DNA from: Streptomyces marokkonensis
GTDB taxonomy: Bacteria > Actinomycetota > Actinomycetes > Streptomycetales > Streptomycetaceae
Assembly (NCBI RefSeq): GCF_008312835.1
Contig: NZ_VSKS01000006.1
Coordinates: 248,001 to 312,000, forward strand
Direction of reading: 5' to 3'
Length of the DNA stretch: 64,000 nucleotides
Shown: positions 1-7,776 of the stretch, piece by piece
How positions within the stretch are numbered: position 1 is the first letter of the stretch
Layout of the letters: each line of letters starts with the position of its first letter
Translations under genes and position numbers: made by a program
Notes under the pieces: generated by a model
Told to the model about the DNA's origin: nothing
The model's input: the letters and a program-made list of their open reading frames with translations, nothing else
The model's database searches: none

Positions 1-290
1 CACGGGCGGACCTGCCGAGCCTGCTGTCCGACGAGACGTTCGCGCGGGAGATCGCCGACGCGCAGGACGACTGGCGCGAGGTCCTGATCGCGGCGACCCG
101 CCAGGGCGTGCCGACCCCCGGTTTCGCGGCGGCCCTCGCCTACTACGACGCCCTGCGCGCGGAGCGCCTGCCGGCCGCGCTCACCCAGGGTCAGCGGGAC
201 TACTTCGGCGCGCACACCTACCGGCGCACGGACCGCGACGGCTCGTTCCACACGCTGTGGGGCGGGGACCGGTCGGAGGTGTCGGCGTAG
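1..290 (+). CDS. gnd: 6-phosphogluconate dehydrogenase, C-terminal part (cut by window edge)
   Basis: This is the last ~95 codons of a gene whose 5' end lies outside the window; the reading frame is open from base 3. The translation contains PTPGFAAALAYYDALR and QRDYFGAHTYRR, characteristic of the C-terminal helical domain of 6-phosphogluconate dehydrogenase, where the late His/Arg segment helps bind substrate in the neighbouring subunit. The family enzyme oxidatively decarboxylates 6-phosphogluconate to ribulose 5-phosphate with NAD(P)+ in the cytosolic pentose phosphate pathway. It ends with TAG and is followed by a hairpin shared with the convergent next gene. Cofactor preference cannot be judged because the Rossmann domain is missing here. 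Confidence 0.93.
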   Translation, partial: RADLPSLLSDETFAREIADAQDDWREVLIAATRQGVPTPGFAAALAYYDALRAERLPAALTQGQRDYFGAHTYRRTDRDGSFHTLWGGDRSEVSA

Positions 291-302
291 CACCGCATGA
301 CG

Positions 303-340
303 GAGGGCGGTGGGCGGCCCCCGCGGCCTCCACCGCCCTC
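303..340. terminator. Hairpin between convergent genes
   Basis: An 11-bp perfect inverted repeat (gagggcggtgg at 303-313 and its complement at 330-340) encloses a GC-rich loop. It lies just past the gnd stop codon and just before the end of the convergent proline-rich gene, so it could end transcription from both sides. There is no U-run, as is usual in Streptomyces. Confidence 0.6.
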
Positions 341-365
341 CTCCTGCTCTCGCCCGGTGGCCGGC

Positions 366-662
366 TCAGCTCAGCGGAGGGCCGGGTTCCGGGTTCGGCA
401 CCGGTTCGGGGCCGGGCGGGATCGGCGACGGTGACGGCTCGGGCGGCCCCGGGTGCGGTGGGGGCGGCTGCGGTCCCGGCCCCGGGGGCCGCGGCGTCGG
501 TTCCGGTCCGGGGCCCGGCGGCGGGGGTGCGGGGTCCGGACCGGGGGGCGGCTCCGGAGACGGCACCGGGTCGGGGATGGGCTCGGGATGCGAGGGGTCG
601 GGGCCCGGGGTCGGTCCCGGTGTGGGGCCCGGCGGGACGGGATCCGGGTACGGGTCGGTCAT
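366..662 (-). CDS. Small proline-rich acidic protein of unknown function
   Basis: 98 residues made almost entirely of Pro, Gly, Asp, Glu and Ser, beginning MTDPYPDPVPPGPTPGP, with no hydrophobic segment and no recognisable fold. The start is supported by GGAGGA nine bases upstream of the ATG. Because the sequence is so biased (the opposite strand is open too), coding cannot be proven by composition, but the good ribosome binding site and the position between two ordinary genes favour a real gene. It is probably an intrinsically disordered cytoplasmic protein; I assign no function. Confidence 0.55.
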   Translation of the reverse strand: MTDPYPDPVPPGPTPGPTPGPDPSHPEPIPDPVPSPEPPPGPDPAPPPPGPGPEPTPRPPGPGPQPPPPHPGPPEPSPSPIPPGPEPVPNPEPGPPLS

Positions 663-773
663 GGCGCGTGTCCTCCGGCCTGTCGGTCGACGTCGGCTCT
701 GGACTACTCCCCCGCCTACCCGACGCCCCCGGCTCCAGTCACCCGCCCGCGTGACACCGCGGGGCCGGACGGC

Positions 774-1418
774 TCATCCGGGCGGGTCCCGCAGCAGGTC
801 CGCAGCCGCCGCGAGCCCCAGACGGGGGCTGGACAGCACGGGGACCCGGGCGGTGGTGAGCCGCTCCGCCGGGGCCATGGACGCCTGGGCGAGGACGATC
901 ACATCGGCACCGGTGACGGCGTCGGCGGCGTCCGCGACCCGCCGCGCGTACCCCGCCGTATCGCCCGCCTCGAAGCGTTCCCAGGCGCCGTCAACCAGTA
1001 CGGTCCGCACGCGGACGGATCGCCCGGCCCGGCCGGCCTCCTCCTCGATCAGCGCCACCGTCGGCCGGAGCGTGCTCTCCAGGGCGGCGAGGACGGCCAC
1101 CCGCGGCCCGGCGGCCACGGCCGCACCCGCCATGGGCCGGTCGACGCGGACCACCGGAACACCGGCCTCGGCGGCGGCCGCCTCCGCGACGGCGCCGATG
1201 GTCGAGCAGGTGCACAGCACCGCCCGGGCACCACCGTCGACGGCGTCCCGCACCCGCGCCCGTACGTCGTCGGCGACGGCGGCGGGGCCGGTGGCACGGG
1301 CGCGCTCCAGCAAGTCCCCGGCGACGAGGTGCCGCAGTCCCAGCCCGGGATGCGTCTCGTCGCGCAACGCGTCGAAGACCGGCACGTGGACCGGTGAGGT
1401 GTGCAGGAGTGCGAGCAC
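774..1418 (-). CDS. Aspartate/glutamate racemase-family protein
   Basis: About 214 residues from a GTG start at 1418, chosen over a longer frame because AAGGAG precedes it and the protein then begins at the first beta strand (LALLHTSPVHVPVF). The motif VLCTCSTIG contains the Cys expected near the middle of the Asp/Glu/hydantoin racemase fold. The second catalytic Cys seems absent: the matching late segment reads VIVLAQASMAP with no Cys. A classical two-base racemase is therefore uncertain, and a relative such as maleate isomerase or arylmalonate decarboxylase is possible. Streptomyces homologues are often loosely annotated as arylsulfatase. It stands alone, 30 bases downstream of the acetyltransferase gene on the same strand. 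Confidence 0.75.
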   Translation of the reverse strand: MLALLHTSPVHVPVFDALRDETHPGLGLRHLVAGDLLERARATGPAAVADDVRARVRDAVDGGARAVLCTCSTIGAVAEAAAAEAGVPVVRVDRPMAGAAVAAGPRVAVLAALESTLRPTVALIEEEAGRAGRSVRVRTVLVDGAWERFEAGDTAGYARRVADAADAVTGADVIVLAQASMAPAERLTTARVPVLSSPRLGLAAAADLLRDPPG

Positions 1419-1447
1419 GAGCGACGCTCCTTGTCGTCGGGAGGGCT

Positions 1448-1798
1448 TCAGAACCGCTCGGGGTGCGCCGCCAGCCACTTCTTCGCCGCCCGGATCAGCT
1501 CGGGGCCGGCCGCCGGGGCCTCGTCCGGGTGCCGTTCGGCCCAGTTGGCAACGTACGGGCAGAGCGGCGCGACGACACTGTCCTCGCGTGCGGCGACGGC
1601 GTAGAGCTCGCGGGCGAGTGAGCCCGCGATGCCCTTGCCCTCGTGGGCGGGCTCCACGATGGTGTGAACCGGCACGAGCGCACGCTCGGGGTTGTCGAGG
1701 ACGAAGTACTCGATCCGGCCGACGACCTCACCGCCCGCCACGGCCTCGAGCCGGCCCGCCTCCCGGTCGTCACGGATCTCGACGTCACCCACGGCCAT
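1448..1798 (-). CDS. GNAT-family N-acetyltransferase (YjdJ/YidJ-like)
   Basis: 116 residues from ATG at 1798, with GGAG upstream; an in-frame extension to 1930 is rejected because it lacks a ribosome binding site and family similarity. The core motif VPVHTIVEPAHEGKGIAGSL is the acetyl-CoA binding loop of small GNAT proteins, followed by VVAPLCPYVANWAERHPD, the signature of the short YjdJ-type subfamily in which Cys and Tyr line the active site. Members are single-domain cytosolic proteins of unknown acceptor specificity. It lies between panD and the racemase-family gene, all on the minus strand, and could be co-transcribed with panD (28-base gap). Confidence 0.9.
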   Translation of the reverse strand: MAVGDVEIRDDREAGRLEAVAGGEVVGRIEYFVLDNPERALVPVHTIVEPAHEGKGIAGSLARELYAVAAREDSVVAPLCPYVANWAERHPDEAPAAGPELIRAAKKWLAAHPERF

Positions 1799-1826
1799 GT
1801 CACGCTCCTGCCTCGGTCCGCGCCGC

Positions 1827-2249
1827 TCAGGCCGTGACAACGGCCTGCGGGCTGCGCTCCTGGTCCGACCCCGGCACCGGCTCGGACGGGTCGGCGCCCA
1901 GGGCCACGATGCGGTTGCCGGCGTCCACATGCACCACCCGGGGTTCCAGCGCCCGCGCCTCGGCGTCGGTCACCTGAGCGTAACTGATGATGATCACCAG
2001 ATCACCGGGGTGCACGAGATGGGCGGCGGCCCCGTTGATCCCGATCACCCCGGACCCGCGCTCCCCCTCGATGACGTACGTCTCGAGCCGGGCCCCGTTG
2101 GTGATGTCGACGATGTGCACGAGCTCGCCGGGCAGCAGGTCGGCGGCGTCGAGCAGATCGGCGTCGATGGTCACGGAGCCGACGTAGTGCAGGTCGGCCT
2201 GGGTGACGGTGGCGCGGTGGATCTTGGACTTGAACAGAGTACGCAGCAC
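1827..2249 (-). CDS. panD: Aspartate 1-decarboxylase
   Basis: 140 residues; makes beta-alanine from L-aspartate for pantothenate and coenzyme A synthesis. The zymogen self-cleaves at Gly24-Ser25 in HYVGSVTID, turning Ser25 into the pyruvoyl group; this site is intact, as are Lys9, His11 and the NGAAAHL segment that shapes the active site. The start is GTG at 2249 with AGGAG six bases upstream. The C-terminal tail after about residue 115 is a variable extension usual in Streptomyces. Its first ten codons and ~50 bases of upstream DNA recur in altered form at 47775-47863, suggesting that the 5' end and promoter seen here were brought in by an integrated element (see findings). Confidence 0.97.
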   Translation of the reverse strand: MLRTLFKSKIHRATVTQADLHYVGSVTIDADLLDAADLLPGELVHIVDITNGARLETYVIEGERGSGVIGINGAAAHLVHPGDLVIIISYAQVTDAEARALEPRVVHVDAGNRIVALGADPSEPVPGSDQERSPQAVVTA

Positions 2250-2306
2250 TTTGGACTCCTAGAAGACGGCTCCCCGCCGGCTTTCTGCAGGTCAGGGGCG
2301 TTGTTC
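2220..2306. repeat. Left copy of panD 5'-end direct repeat (candidate att site)
   Basis: Bases 2220-2236 (gatcttggacttgaaca) are identical to 47775-47791, in the same orientation. A second block at 2276-2306 matches 47833-47863 at 28 of 31 positions, with nearly the same spacing (39 versus 41 bases between blocks). The copies include the panD start region and upstream DNA. Such a pattern is expected when an element integrates into the 5' end of a gene and supplies a replacement 5' end. The sequence shows the repeat; the attachment-site role is inferred. Confidence 0.65.
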
Positions 2307-2631
2307 ACTGTACACCGACGCTCGTCGGACTCGAAGATTCCAAAGAAGATCGACTTTGCTCGGGCAAGAAGGCTCCTCGCCTGTGCTTCCGTGTAGACCA
2401 AGCCGCTGCACCAACGTCGACCAAGCATCCGCTGGAGTGCCTGTCCCCGGACTGGGCAAGGACTCATGCTGACCATATGCTGACTTACCTGACGACGCGC
2501 CAGGTGCGCACTTCGTCGAGCACGGAGCCACCCTCCGCGTCGGCCTGGAAGAGGGTCAACGCACCCGGCAGGGGGCTTCGTCCGTCTCAAGGCATTACAG
2601 CGGCTAACAGAATGGGCGCTGGGCACTGTGC
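2307..2631. other. Non-coding leader of the island, with a paired ATGCTGAC motif
   Basis: I see no convincing gene here. At 2466-2484 the sequence atgctgaccatatgctgac holds two copies of ATGCTGAC in tandem. A near-identical pair (17 of 19 bases) occurs at 47708-47726, near the other panD-like repeat. These could be arm-type binding sites for a recombinase. The panD promoter should also lie in the first part of this stretch. Confidence 0.4.
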
Positions 2632-2926
2632 CTAGAGGTATCCCGACTCGTCGTCGGCGACGAAGCGGGTCGGAGATCGCTCCAGCAGTTCCAGGAACTG
2701 CAGCAGGTCATCAGTCACCTTGTCGAGTTCTGGGTCGTCCAGCGACGCCGTCCGCGTGCGATAGACCGCCCCATTGGGCCTGGGGACGCAGGACAAGCCG
2801 TCGCCGTTCGAGCCAATGACCAGCCGTAGGGACTTCCGCTCCGCGCCGACGTCGGCAGCGCCGTATTCGTAGAGCCGCAGCAGGACAGGAGCCGTTGGCG
2901 CAACTGTGTCGCTTCAGGGGCGAGTT
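2632..2926 (-). pseudogene. Fragment of a small, possibly SUKH-like immunity protein
   Basis: A minus-strand frame with no usable start codon is open for about 97 codons and ends at TAG (2634-2632). The translation has the look of real protein: LLRLYEYGAADVGAERKSLR, then LVIGSNGDGL, AVYRTRTASLDDPELDKV and LLQFLELLERSP. A short beta segment with 'IGSNGDG' followed by a helical 'FLELL' end resembles SMI1/KNR4 (SUKH) proteins, which are common immunity proteins of toxin systems, but the match is by eye and weak. An in-frame TGA lies directly upstream, so the 5' part is missing or shifted. It sits among transposase debris, consistent with a decayed cargo gene. Confidence 0.4.
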
Positions 2927-3079
2927 CCGCTCGTGTCTTACCGCTCGTTCGGACACGTTGTTTGAGCCAGCCGACACCGCCCTGTGCGGAGACGGGCCGG
3001 TGAGGTCGCTTGTCGACCTGTCGTTGGTGGGCGAGCGACCCCCGCAGACGCCGGCCGCCCTTGGCAGTCCTACCTGTGA

Positions 3080-3463
3080 CACGTCGACATCAAGCACACC
3101 CTCCGCCTCTCCAAGCAGACCCTGGGCTGGACCGGACCGAAGATCCGCACCCCAGGGCAGCCAACCGATGGACCTGGCTGATCGTCGCCGCCTACACCCA
3201 GCTGCGGCTTGCCCAGCCCCTGGCAGCCGACCGTCGCCGGCCATGGGAGAAACCCAGTCCGCCGGACAGGCTGACTCCCGCCCGCATCCGCCACGATTTC
3301 CGGCACGTCCGCCCAGTGGCCGCCTGCCCGGCCCAGGCACCGAAAGTCTCCCGCCCCGGCCCCAGACGACCACCAGGCCGCAAGAACACCCGGCCCCGCA
3401 AAACACAACTGACGCGACGACAAACGAAGAAGTCGACGATCCCACGGCCCGGCGCACAAGTTA
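3080..3463 (+). pseudogene. Degenerate transposase C-terminal remnant
   Basis: The plus strand first encodes DIKHTLRLSKQTLGWTGPKI and then, after a one-base shift near 3158, ANRWTWLIVAAYTQLRLAQP, ADRRRPWEKPSPPDRLTPAR and PGPRRPPGRKN. This matches the C-terminal end of a transposase family widespread in Streptomyces, where a Glu-His-Thr-x-Arg-x-x-Lys-Gln segment carries the last catalytic acidic residue; here that Glu is replaced (Ile-Lys-His). The 5' two thirds are absent. The copy is dead and marks an old insertion at the left side of the island. Confidence 0.75.
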
Positions 3464-3587
3464 AACAAGTGGGTGATCGGCCACGACAACGGCCACGTTG
3501 TCGCCCTCTCCAACCACTCACTGCCAGGTGGACCGCACCAACCTGCCGTGGCAACCGCAAGTTCAGGTAGTGGTCTGGTTCACCTCC

Positions 3588-6500
3588 CTACCGATTCCAA
3601 CCCGACAGAACGGACCCAGCTCGGTCAGGGGCGGTCTGCGAAGTGCCCGGAAGGGAACATTCGAACCACACCATCTTGCCGCTACCGAGCCGGGTACTGC
3701 CCCAGCGCCTGGCCAGGTTGTTGACCAGATAGAGACCGCGTCCGCCCTCATCAGTGACCCGTGGCCGCCTCAGCCGCGGCATATGAGGTACATCATCACT
3801 GACCTCGCAACGCAGTACGTCGGTATGCAGAAGCCGCAGCGCGATCGGGCGGGAAGCGTACCGCACAGCGTTGGTGACGACCTCACTGACCAGCAGCTCC
3901 ACCGCATCCGACAGCTGCTCCAGCCCCCATCTCGCCAGCACGCGCCGGACCAGTCGGCGAGCCCGGGCCGGGGACCCGTCTTCGGGCTCCAGGAACCAGT
4001 ACGCCACATCGCTCGGCGCGATCCCATCAAAGCGGGCAGCGAGCAGCGCGATGTCGTCGTCCCGGTCCCCCGGGCCGAGCATGTCAAGTACCTCGTCGCA
4101 CAGTGCCTCTAACGGCGGCGGATGATCTGGACCGGTCAGACGGGCTGTTGTGGCAATTCTTTCGCGCAGTTGCTCTATGCCTGTCCACACATCCCTGAGC
4201 CGGGACTCGACCAAGCCGTCGGTGTAGAGAAGTAGCGTAGCCCCGGCGGGCGCGTCCAGTTCGACAGCCTCAAAGTCAACGCCGCCGATGCCGATAGGTG
4301 CCCCCGACGGGACCCGCAGCACCTCGGCGTAGCCGCCCAGGTGCAGAAGGACAGGTGGGGGGTGGCCGGCGTTGGCGATGGTGATGCGGTGCGAGACCGG
4401 GTCGTACACGGCGTAGAGGCAGGTGGCCATACGATCGGTGCCCAGCCTCTGTGCCTGCTCGTCCAGTTGATGGAGCACCTCCTGCGGAGGCAGGTCGAGC
4501 CCAGCGAGGGTCTGGGTGGTCGTCCGTAGCTGACCCATGATCGCCGATGAGGTCATCGAGTGACCCATGACGTCGCCGACGACCAGGGCGACCCGGCTGC
4601 CGGGCAGCGGGATGGCGTCGTACCAGTCGCCGCCGACCCGTGCAGTCTCGGCGGCGGGAAGATAGCGCGAGGCGAGTCGGACACCGGTGGAGCGGGGCAG
4701 CCTCTCGGGCAGCATGGTGCGCTGCAGCTCGTCGGCGAGGTACACCTCACGCCCGTAGAGCACTGCCTTGTCGATGCCGATGGCGCTGTGAGTGGCCAGC
4801 TGGGCGGCGATCAGCAGGTCATCCGCTTCGAACGCCATCCGCTCTGGGCGGCGCAGAAACAGTGCGGCCCCAATGACCCTGCGTCGGCCGCGTAACGGGG
4901 CGAAGATCACTCGCCGCCCGTCGGGCACAGTGAACGCGCTGCCTTCACCGAAGAGCTCAGGCATGACGTCACCAGAGCGCGAGTTTGTGAAGACCGGGCG
5001 CACTCCACGTAATACCTCGGCAAGCACACTGCCGGGCCGTACCTCGCACACGTCGGCGATCCCTTGATTTCCAGGATGCGATAGGTTCAAGGCTGGCGAA
5101 ATGTCCACAAATTCCGAATTTTCACCGCTTCGATTCCCATGCCATCGCCGCAGCATGAGGGGGCCGGTAGGTCGCTCGTCGCCGATCGGCAGGGGATCGC
5201 GTAGGTAAAGGACTAGGCTGTCGGCGAAGTCCGCGACTGCGGTGTCGAACAAGGCGTCGAGAATCGCAGCAACGTCGAGTTCGCCAGCGATCCGAGCCGT
5301 CGCCGAAGCCACGATCGACGCCATGCCTACCGGCGCCGGGTCGCCGCTACCGGCGCCGAGCGCTCTGAGCACTTTTTGGGCGGCATGGCCGAATGGTCTC
5401 ACTTCGGCAGGAAGAAGCTCCAGCGCGTTGGGATTGTGCAGCACTGCGGGCACGCTGCCCGCGCCTTGAACACGGGCCCCTACGTACTCTTCCAGTACCA
5501 CGCACAGGCGCCAGGCTTCGTGCTGGGAAAGGAGCTGTTTCAATTCCTCCTCGGCACCGCCACGGAAGGTCACCACGAATATGCCGCCCTCCTGTGGATG
5601 AAGCGACACGATGTCACTCGTGATCAGCTCGGCGATGTCGGCGACCGTTGCTTCGGGCACGAGTTCATGCTGTATGAGCTGCAGCACGGGCAGGCCGACA
5701 CGCCCGACCAAGGCGCATAGGACAGCAAGTTTGACCGCAGCCGGCGAGGCCGTCCGGACGAAAGCTTTGACCGTGTCAGCCTGCGCGAAGGGGGCTTGAG
5801 CGGCTTCGCCTCGTGGGACCCTCCCCGCGGGGGGAATGAGTATTGCGTCGCAGCCGCCCGGATCGCCACGCATCTGCGCACGTGCCCAACGCCCGAGCGA
5901 ATGCGAGCTCAAGGACAGGACGGGGACAGGGAGCCACGGCGCCCGGCCATCCACCAAGTGCTCCAGTAGCACCGGCATGTCAAAGCGCAGCGTGGTGCTG
6001 CCACTGCCTGGCACGGCCTGGGTGGCAGTAACAGCGGGAAGGTCCAATGCGCTGCTCCGCCAGAGCTTGGGGGGCAGCAGGTCTAGCAGTGCCACCGGTG
6101 TCGACCGGGCCCAGGTCCGCAGATGCCTCCAGACTTCCGGGCTGTACCAGCCAGGGGTCGAGCAGTCCGAAACGACAATGACCAGACGTCTGCCCTGCGG
6201 TGAGAGCACGTGGTCGGGCCCGGCCACCGCTCCCTGGTGGTCATGAAGCACGGGCTGTGCGTTCTCAAATGTCAACCCCCAGGTGCGCAGCAGGCGGAAG
6301 GCTCCCAAATGGTCGAGCACACGTTCCAACTCGTTGATCGTTTCCTTCCAGACCTGCATGGACAGAGACCGGTCGACAATCAACAGCAGGTCGAACCACC
6401 GCTCCGGAGCGGCTCGGAACGCTGGGATCAGTTCGCCGCTGCGCGCGTAGCCGTCAACGGTTTGCTCTATGTCGAGCTCCGCGTGCAGGCCGTTCACCCA

Positions 6501-6854
6501 CGGCCGTTTGTAGGCCCGCAGTGCCCGTAACAGGTGCAAGGCATTAGGAAGGGCTCGACCTCGGGCAACGGCAACCGACTCGCCCGGCAGTTCTCCGGGG
6601 CTGTCGGACAGCTGCTCGTGGATTGCAGCGTCAGGGTGGAGTGACCCCGTCCCCGCCTGGCCGCGCTCCGGTTGGCGCCCCTGTCCGCCACTGGCTCTCG
6701 GTGGCACGGGTCCGGGTTCTTCAGCTTCTGGGTGCAGGCTGATCCCGGCGGGGAGTGTAGCGGCCAGCCAGACGGCCTCGGCCAGCGCCGTGGCGTCCAG
6801 GTCCAGCCCGTCTACATGGAGGTCCTGCCACACTCGCGAAACGTGGTCAGGCAC
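3588..6854 (-). CDS. vWA domain (SAV_2336-type) fused to GAF, SpoIIE phosphatase and HATPase domains
   Basis: 1088 residues. Order: SAV_2336-type N-terminal region (1-150); von Willebrand A domain whose metal site is DRSLSM at 161-166; a helical linker to ~500; GAF-like sensor (~520-700); PP2C/SpoIIE phosphatase (~700-943) with GGDWYD (741-746), GDVMGH (760-765), YTDG (877-880) and RDDDIA (931-936) as metal-binding motifs; HATPase of the RsbW/SpoIIAB type (~955-1070) with N-box EVVTNAVRYA and G2 loop GRGLYLV. Known families: vWA proteins work with MoxR ATPases; SpoIIE phosphatases and RsbW-type kinases control anti-sigma partner switching. Starts with GTG, overlapping the MoxR gene by 8 bases, so translation is probably coupled. 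Inference: it converts MoxR/caspase signalling into a phosphorylation output on STAS-type antagonists. Having the phosphatase and the opposing kinase in one chain is notable. Confidence 0.88.
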   Translation of the reverse strand: MPDHVSRVWQDLHVDGLDLDATALAEAVWLAATLPAGISLHPEAEEPGPVPPRASGGQGRQPERGQAGTGSLHPDAAIHEQLSDSPGELPGESVAVARGRALPNALHLLRALRAYKRPWVNGLHAELDIEQTVDGYARSGELIPAFRAAPERWFDLLLIVDRSLSMQVWKETINELERVLDHLGAFRLLRTWGLTFENAQPVLHDHQGAVAGPDHVLSPQGRRLVIVVSDCSTPGWYSPEVWRHLRTWARSTPVALLDLLPPKLWRSSALDLPAVTATQAVPGSGSTTLRFDMPVLLEHLVDGRAPWLPVPVLSLSSHSLGRWARAQMRGDPGGCDAILIPPAGRVPRGEAAQAPFAQADTVKAFVRTASPAAVKLAVLCALVGRVGLPVLQLIQHELVPEATVADIAELITSDIVSLHPQEGGIFVVTFRGGAEEELKQLLSQHEAWRLCVVLEEYVGARVQGAGSVPAVLHNPNALELLPAEVRPFGHAAQKVLRALGAGSGDPAPVGMASIVASATARIAGELDVAAILDALFDTAVADFADSLVLYLRDPLPIGDERPTGPLMLRRWHGNRSGENSEFVDISPALNLSHPGNQGIADVCEVRPGSVLAEVLRGVRPVFTNSRSGDVMPELFGEGSAFTVPDGRRVIFAPLRGRRRVIGAALFLRRPERMAFEADDLLIAAQLATHSAIGIDKAVLYGREVYLADELQRTMLPERLPRSTGVRLASRYLPAAETARVGGDWYDAIPLPGSRVALVVGDVMGHSMTSSAIMGQLRTTTQTLAGLDLPPQEVLHQLDEQAQRLGTDRMATCLYAVYDPVSHRITIANAGHPPPVLLHLGGYAEVLRVPSGAPIGIGGVDFEAVELDAPAGATLLLYTDGLVESRLRDVWTGIEQLRERIATTARLTGPDHPPPLEALCDEVLDMLGPGDRDDDIALLAARFDGIAPSDVAYWFLEPEDGSPARARRLVRRVLARWGLEQLSDAVELLVSEVVTNAVRYASRPIALRLLHTDVLRCEVSDDVPHMPRLRRPRVTDEGGRGLYLVNNLARRWGSTRLGSGKMVWFECSLPGTSQTAPDRAGSVLSGWNR

Positions 6855-7776
6855 GTGATAGCTCTCGCATAATCAGGTCAACAACGTTCTGCCGCCTGTT
6901 GTCGCCCGGAGCTGCGTTTCCGGACATAACGTGAACGGCGTTGAGTAGTTGATCGATGGCCAGGCTGTCACCACCGTCCAACCTAGCGACGAATTCTTCG
7001 ATTAGGTCTCGCACTGGCCCGTGATCATTGATGTCGATCTTCAGGTGAGCCATGATCATTTGACGGAGCAAGGGTGCCGTAGGCGGTGGCATAGTGTAAC
7101 GAATGCACCGGCGAAGGAAGGCGGCGGGGAAGTCACGCTCACCGTTGCTCGTCATGACGATGAACGGGAACTGCGTGCAGCGCACACGCCCCCGCTCGAT
7201 GGCGTGGTACTCCTCACCACCCCACTGCCGAACGCAGACAGTGTCGTCCTGGTATCGGGCAAGCTCGGGGATTTCGTATTCGCCGCGCTCCAGGACGTCG
7301 AGGAGATCGCTGGGCAAATCGAGATCACTCTTGTCGACCTCGTCGATCAGCAACGCGCGGGGTTTCTGCGCCGGCAGCAGGGCCGTGCCGAGCGGCCCTA
7401 GTTGCATGAACGGTGCGATGTCATCAACACCGCCTGCTTGACCGAGGCGCTGCGCGTGGATGCGGCCCAGTGCGTCGTAACGGTAGAGGGCGTCGTTGAG
7501 AGTGCTGCGGGAGGTGATATGCCAGCGCAGCACAGATCCGAGCTTCAGCTCGCTGGCCACCTGCTCGACGACCGTCGACTTACCTGATCCGGCCGGTCCC
7601 GTCACCAAGAGCGGCCGACGCAAGTGCAGAGCCGCGTTCACGGACTCCACCAATCCGGCGGGTGGCTGGAACTCCTTCGCCATAGCACGGCGTGGGAAGG
7701 TCCGCCACGGTGGTGGGGGCGCGAGTTGCACGTCACGCGGAATACCGTCGCCGGTGTAGTACGGACTCCAGGTCAT
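6847..7776 (-). CDS. MoxR-type AAA+ ATPase
   Basis: 309 residues from ATG at 7776, which overlaps the upstream stop as ATGA; a longer start at 7833 would run deep into that gene. Walker A is GPAGSGKS (60-67), Walker B LLIDEVDK (142-149), sensor 1 FIVMTSN and the arginine-finger region AAFLRRC, all intact. MoxR ATPases remodel partner complexes, classically with vWA-domain proteins, and here the vWA protein is the next gene. Inference: it is the energy-driven switch of the vWA-MoxR-VMAP module, perhaps holding the caspase-like partner inactive until triggered. Family members lack a defined substrate; nothing in the sequence names one. Confidence 0.93.
   Translation of the reverse strand: MTWSPYYTGDGIPRDVQLAPPPPWRTFPRRAMAKEFQPPAGLVESVNAALHLRRPLLVTGPAGSGKSTVVEQVASELKLGSVLRWHITSRSTLNDALYRYDALGRIHAQRLGQAGGVDDIAPFMQLGPLGTALLPAQKPRALLIDEVDKSDLDLPSDLLDVLERGEYEIPELARYQDDTVCVRQWGGEEYHAIERGRVRCTQFPFIVMTSNGERDFPAAFLRRCIRYTMPPPTAPLLRQMIMAHLKIDINDHGPVRDLIEEFVARLDGGDSLAIDQLLNAVHVMSGNAAPGDNRRQNVVDLIMRELSRA

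Noticed and set aside
420-660. Low-complexity GGC-rich tract as an iteron or CRISPR-like array
   Set aside because: No regular spacer-repeat pattern; it is the coding sequence of a Pro-rich protein with irregular Pro-Gly-Asp-Glu codons.
310-1977. Long plus-strand open frame of 555 codons
   Set aside because: It runs antisense through the proline-rich, racemase-family and GNAT genes, has no ribosome binding site, and its product is low-complexity Arg/Pro/Gly. It exists because GC-rich coding DNA lacks stops on the opposite strand.
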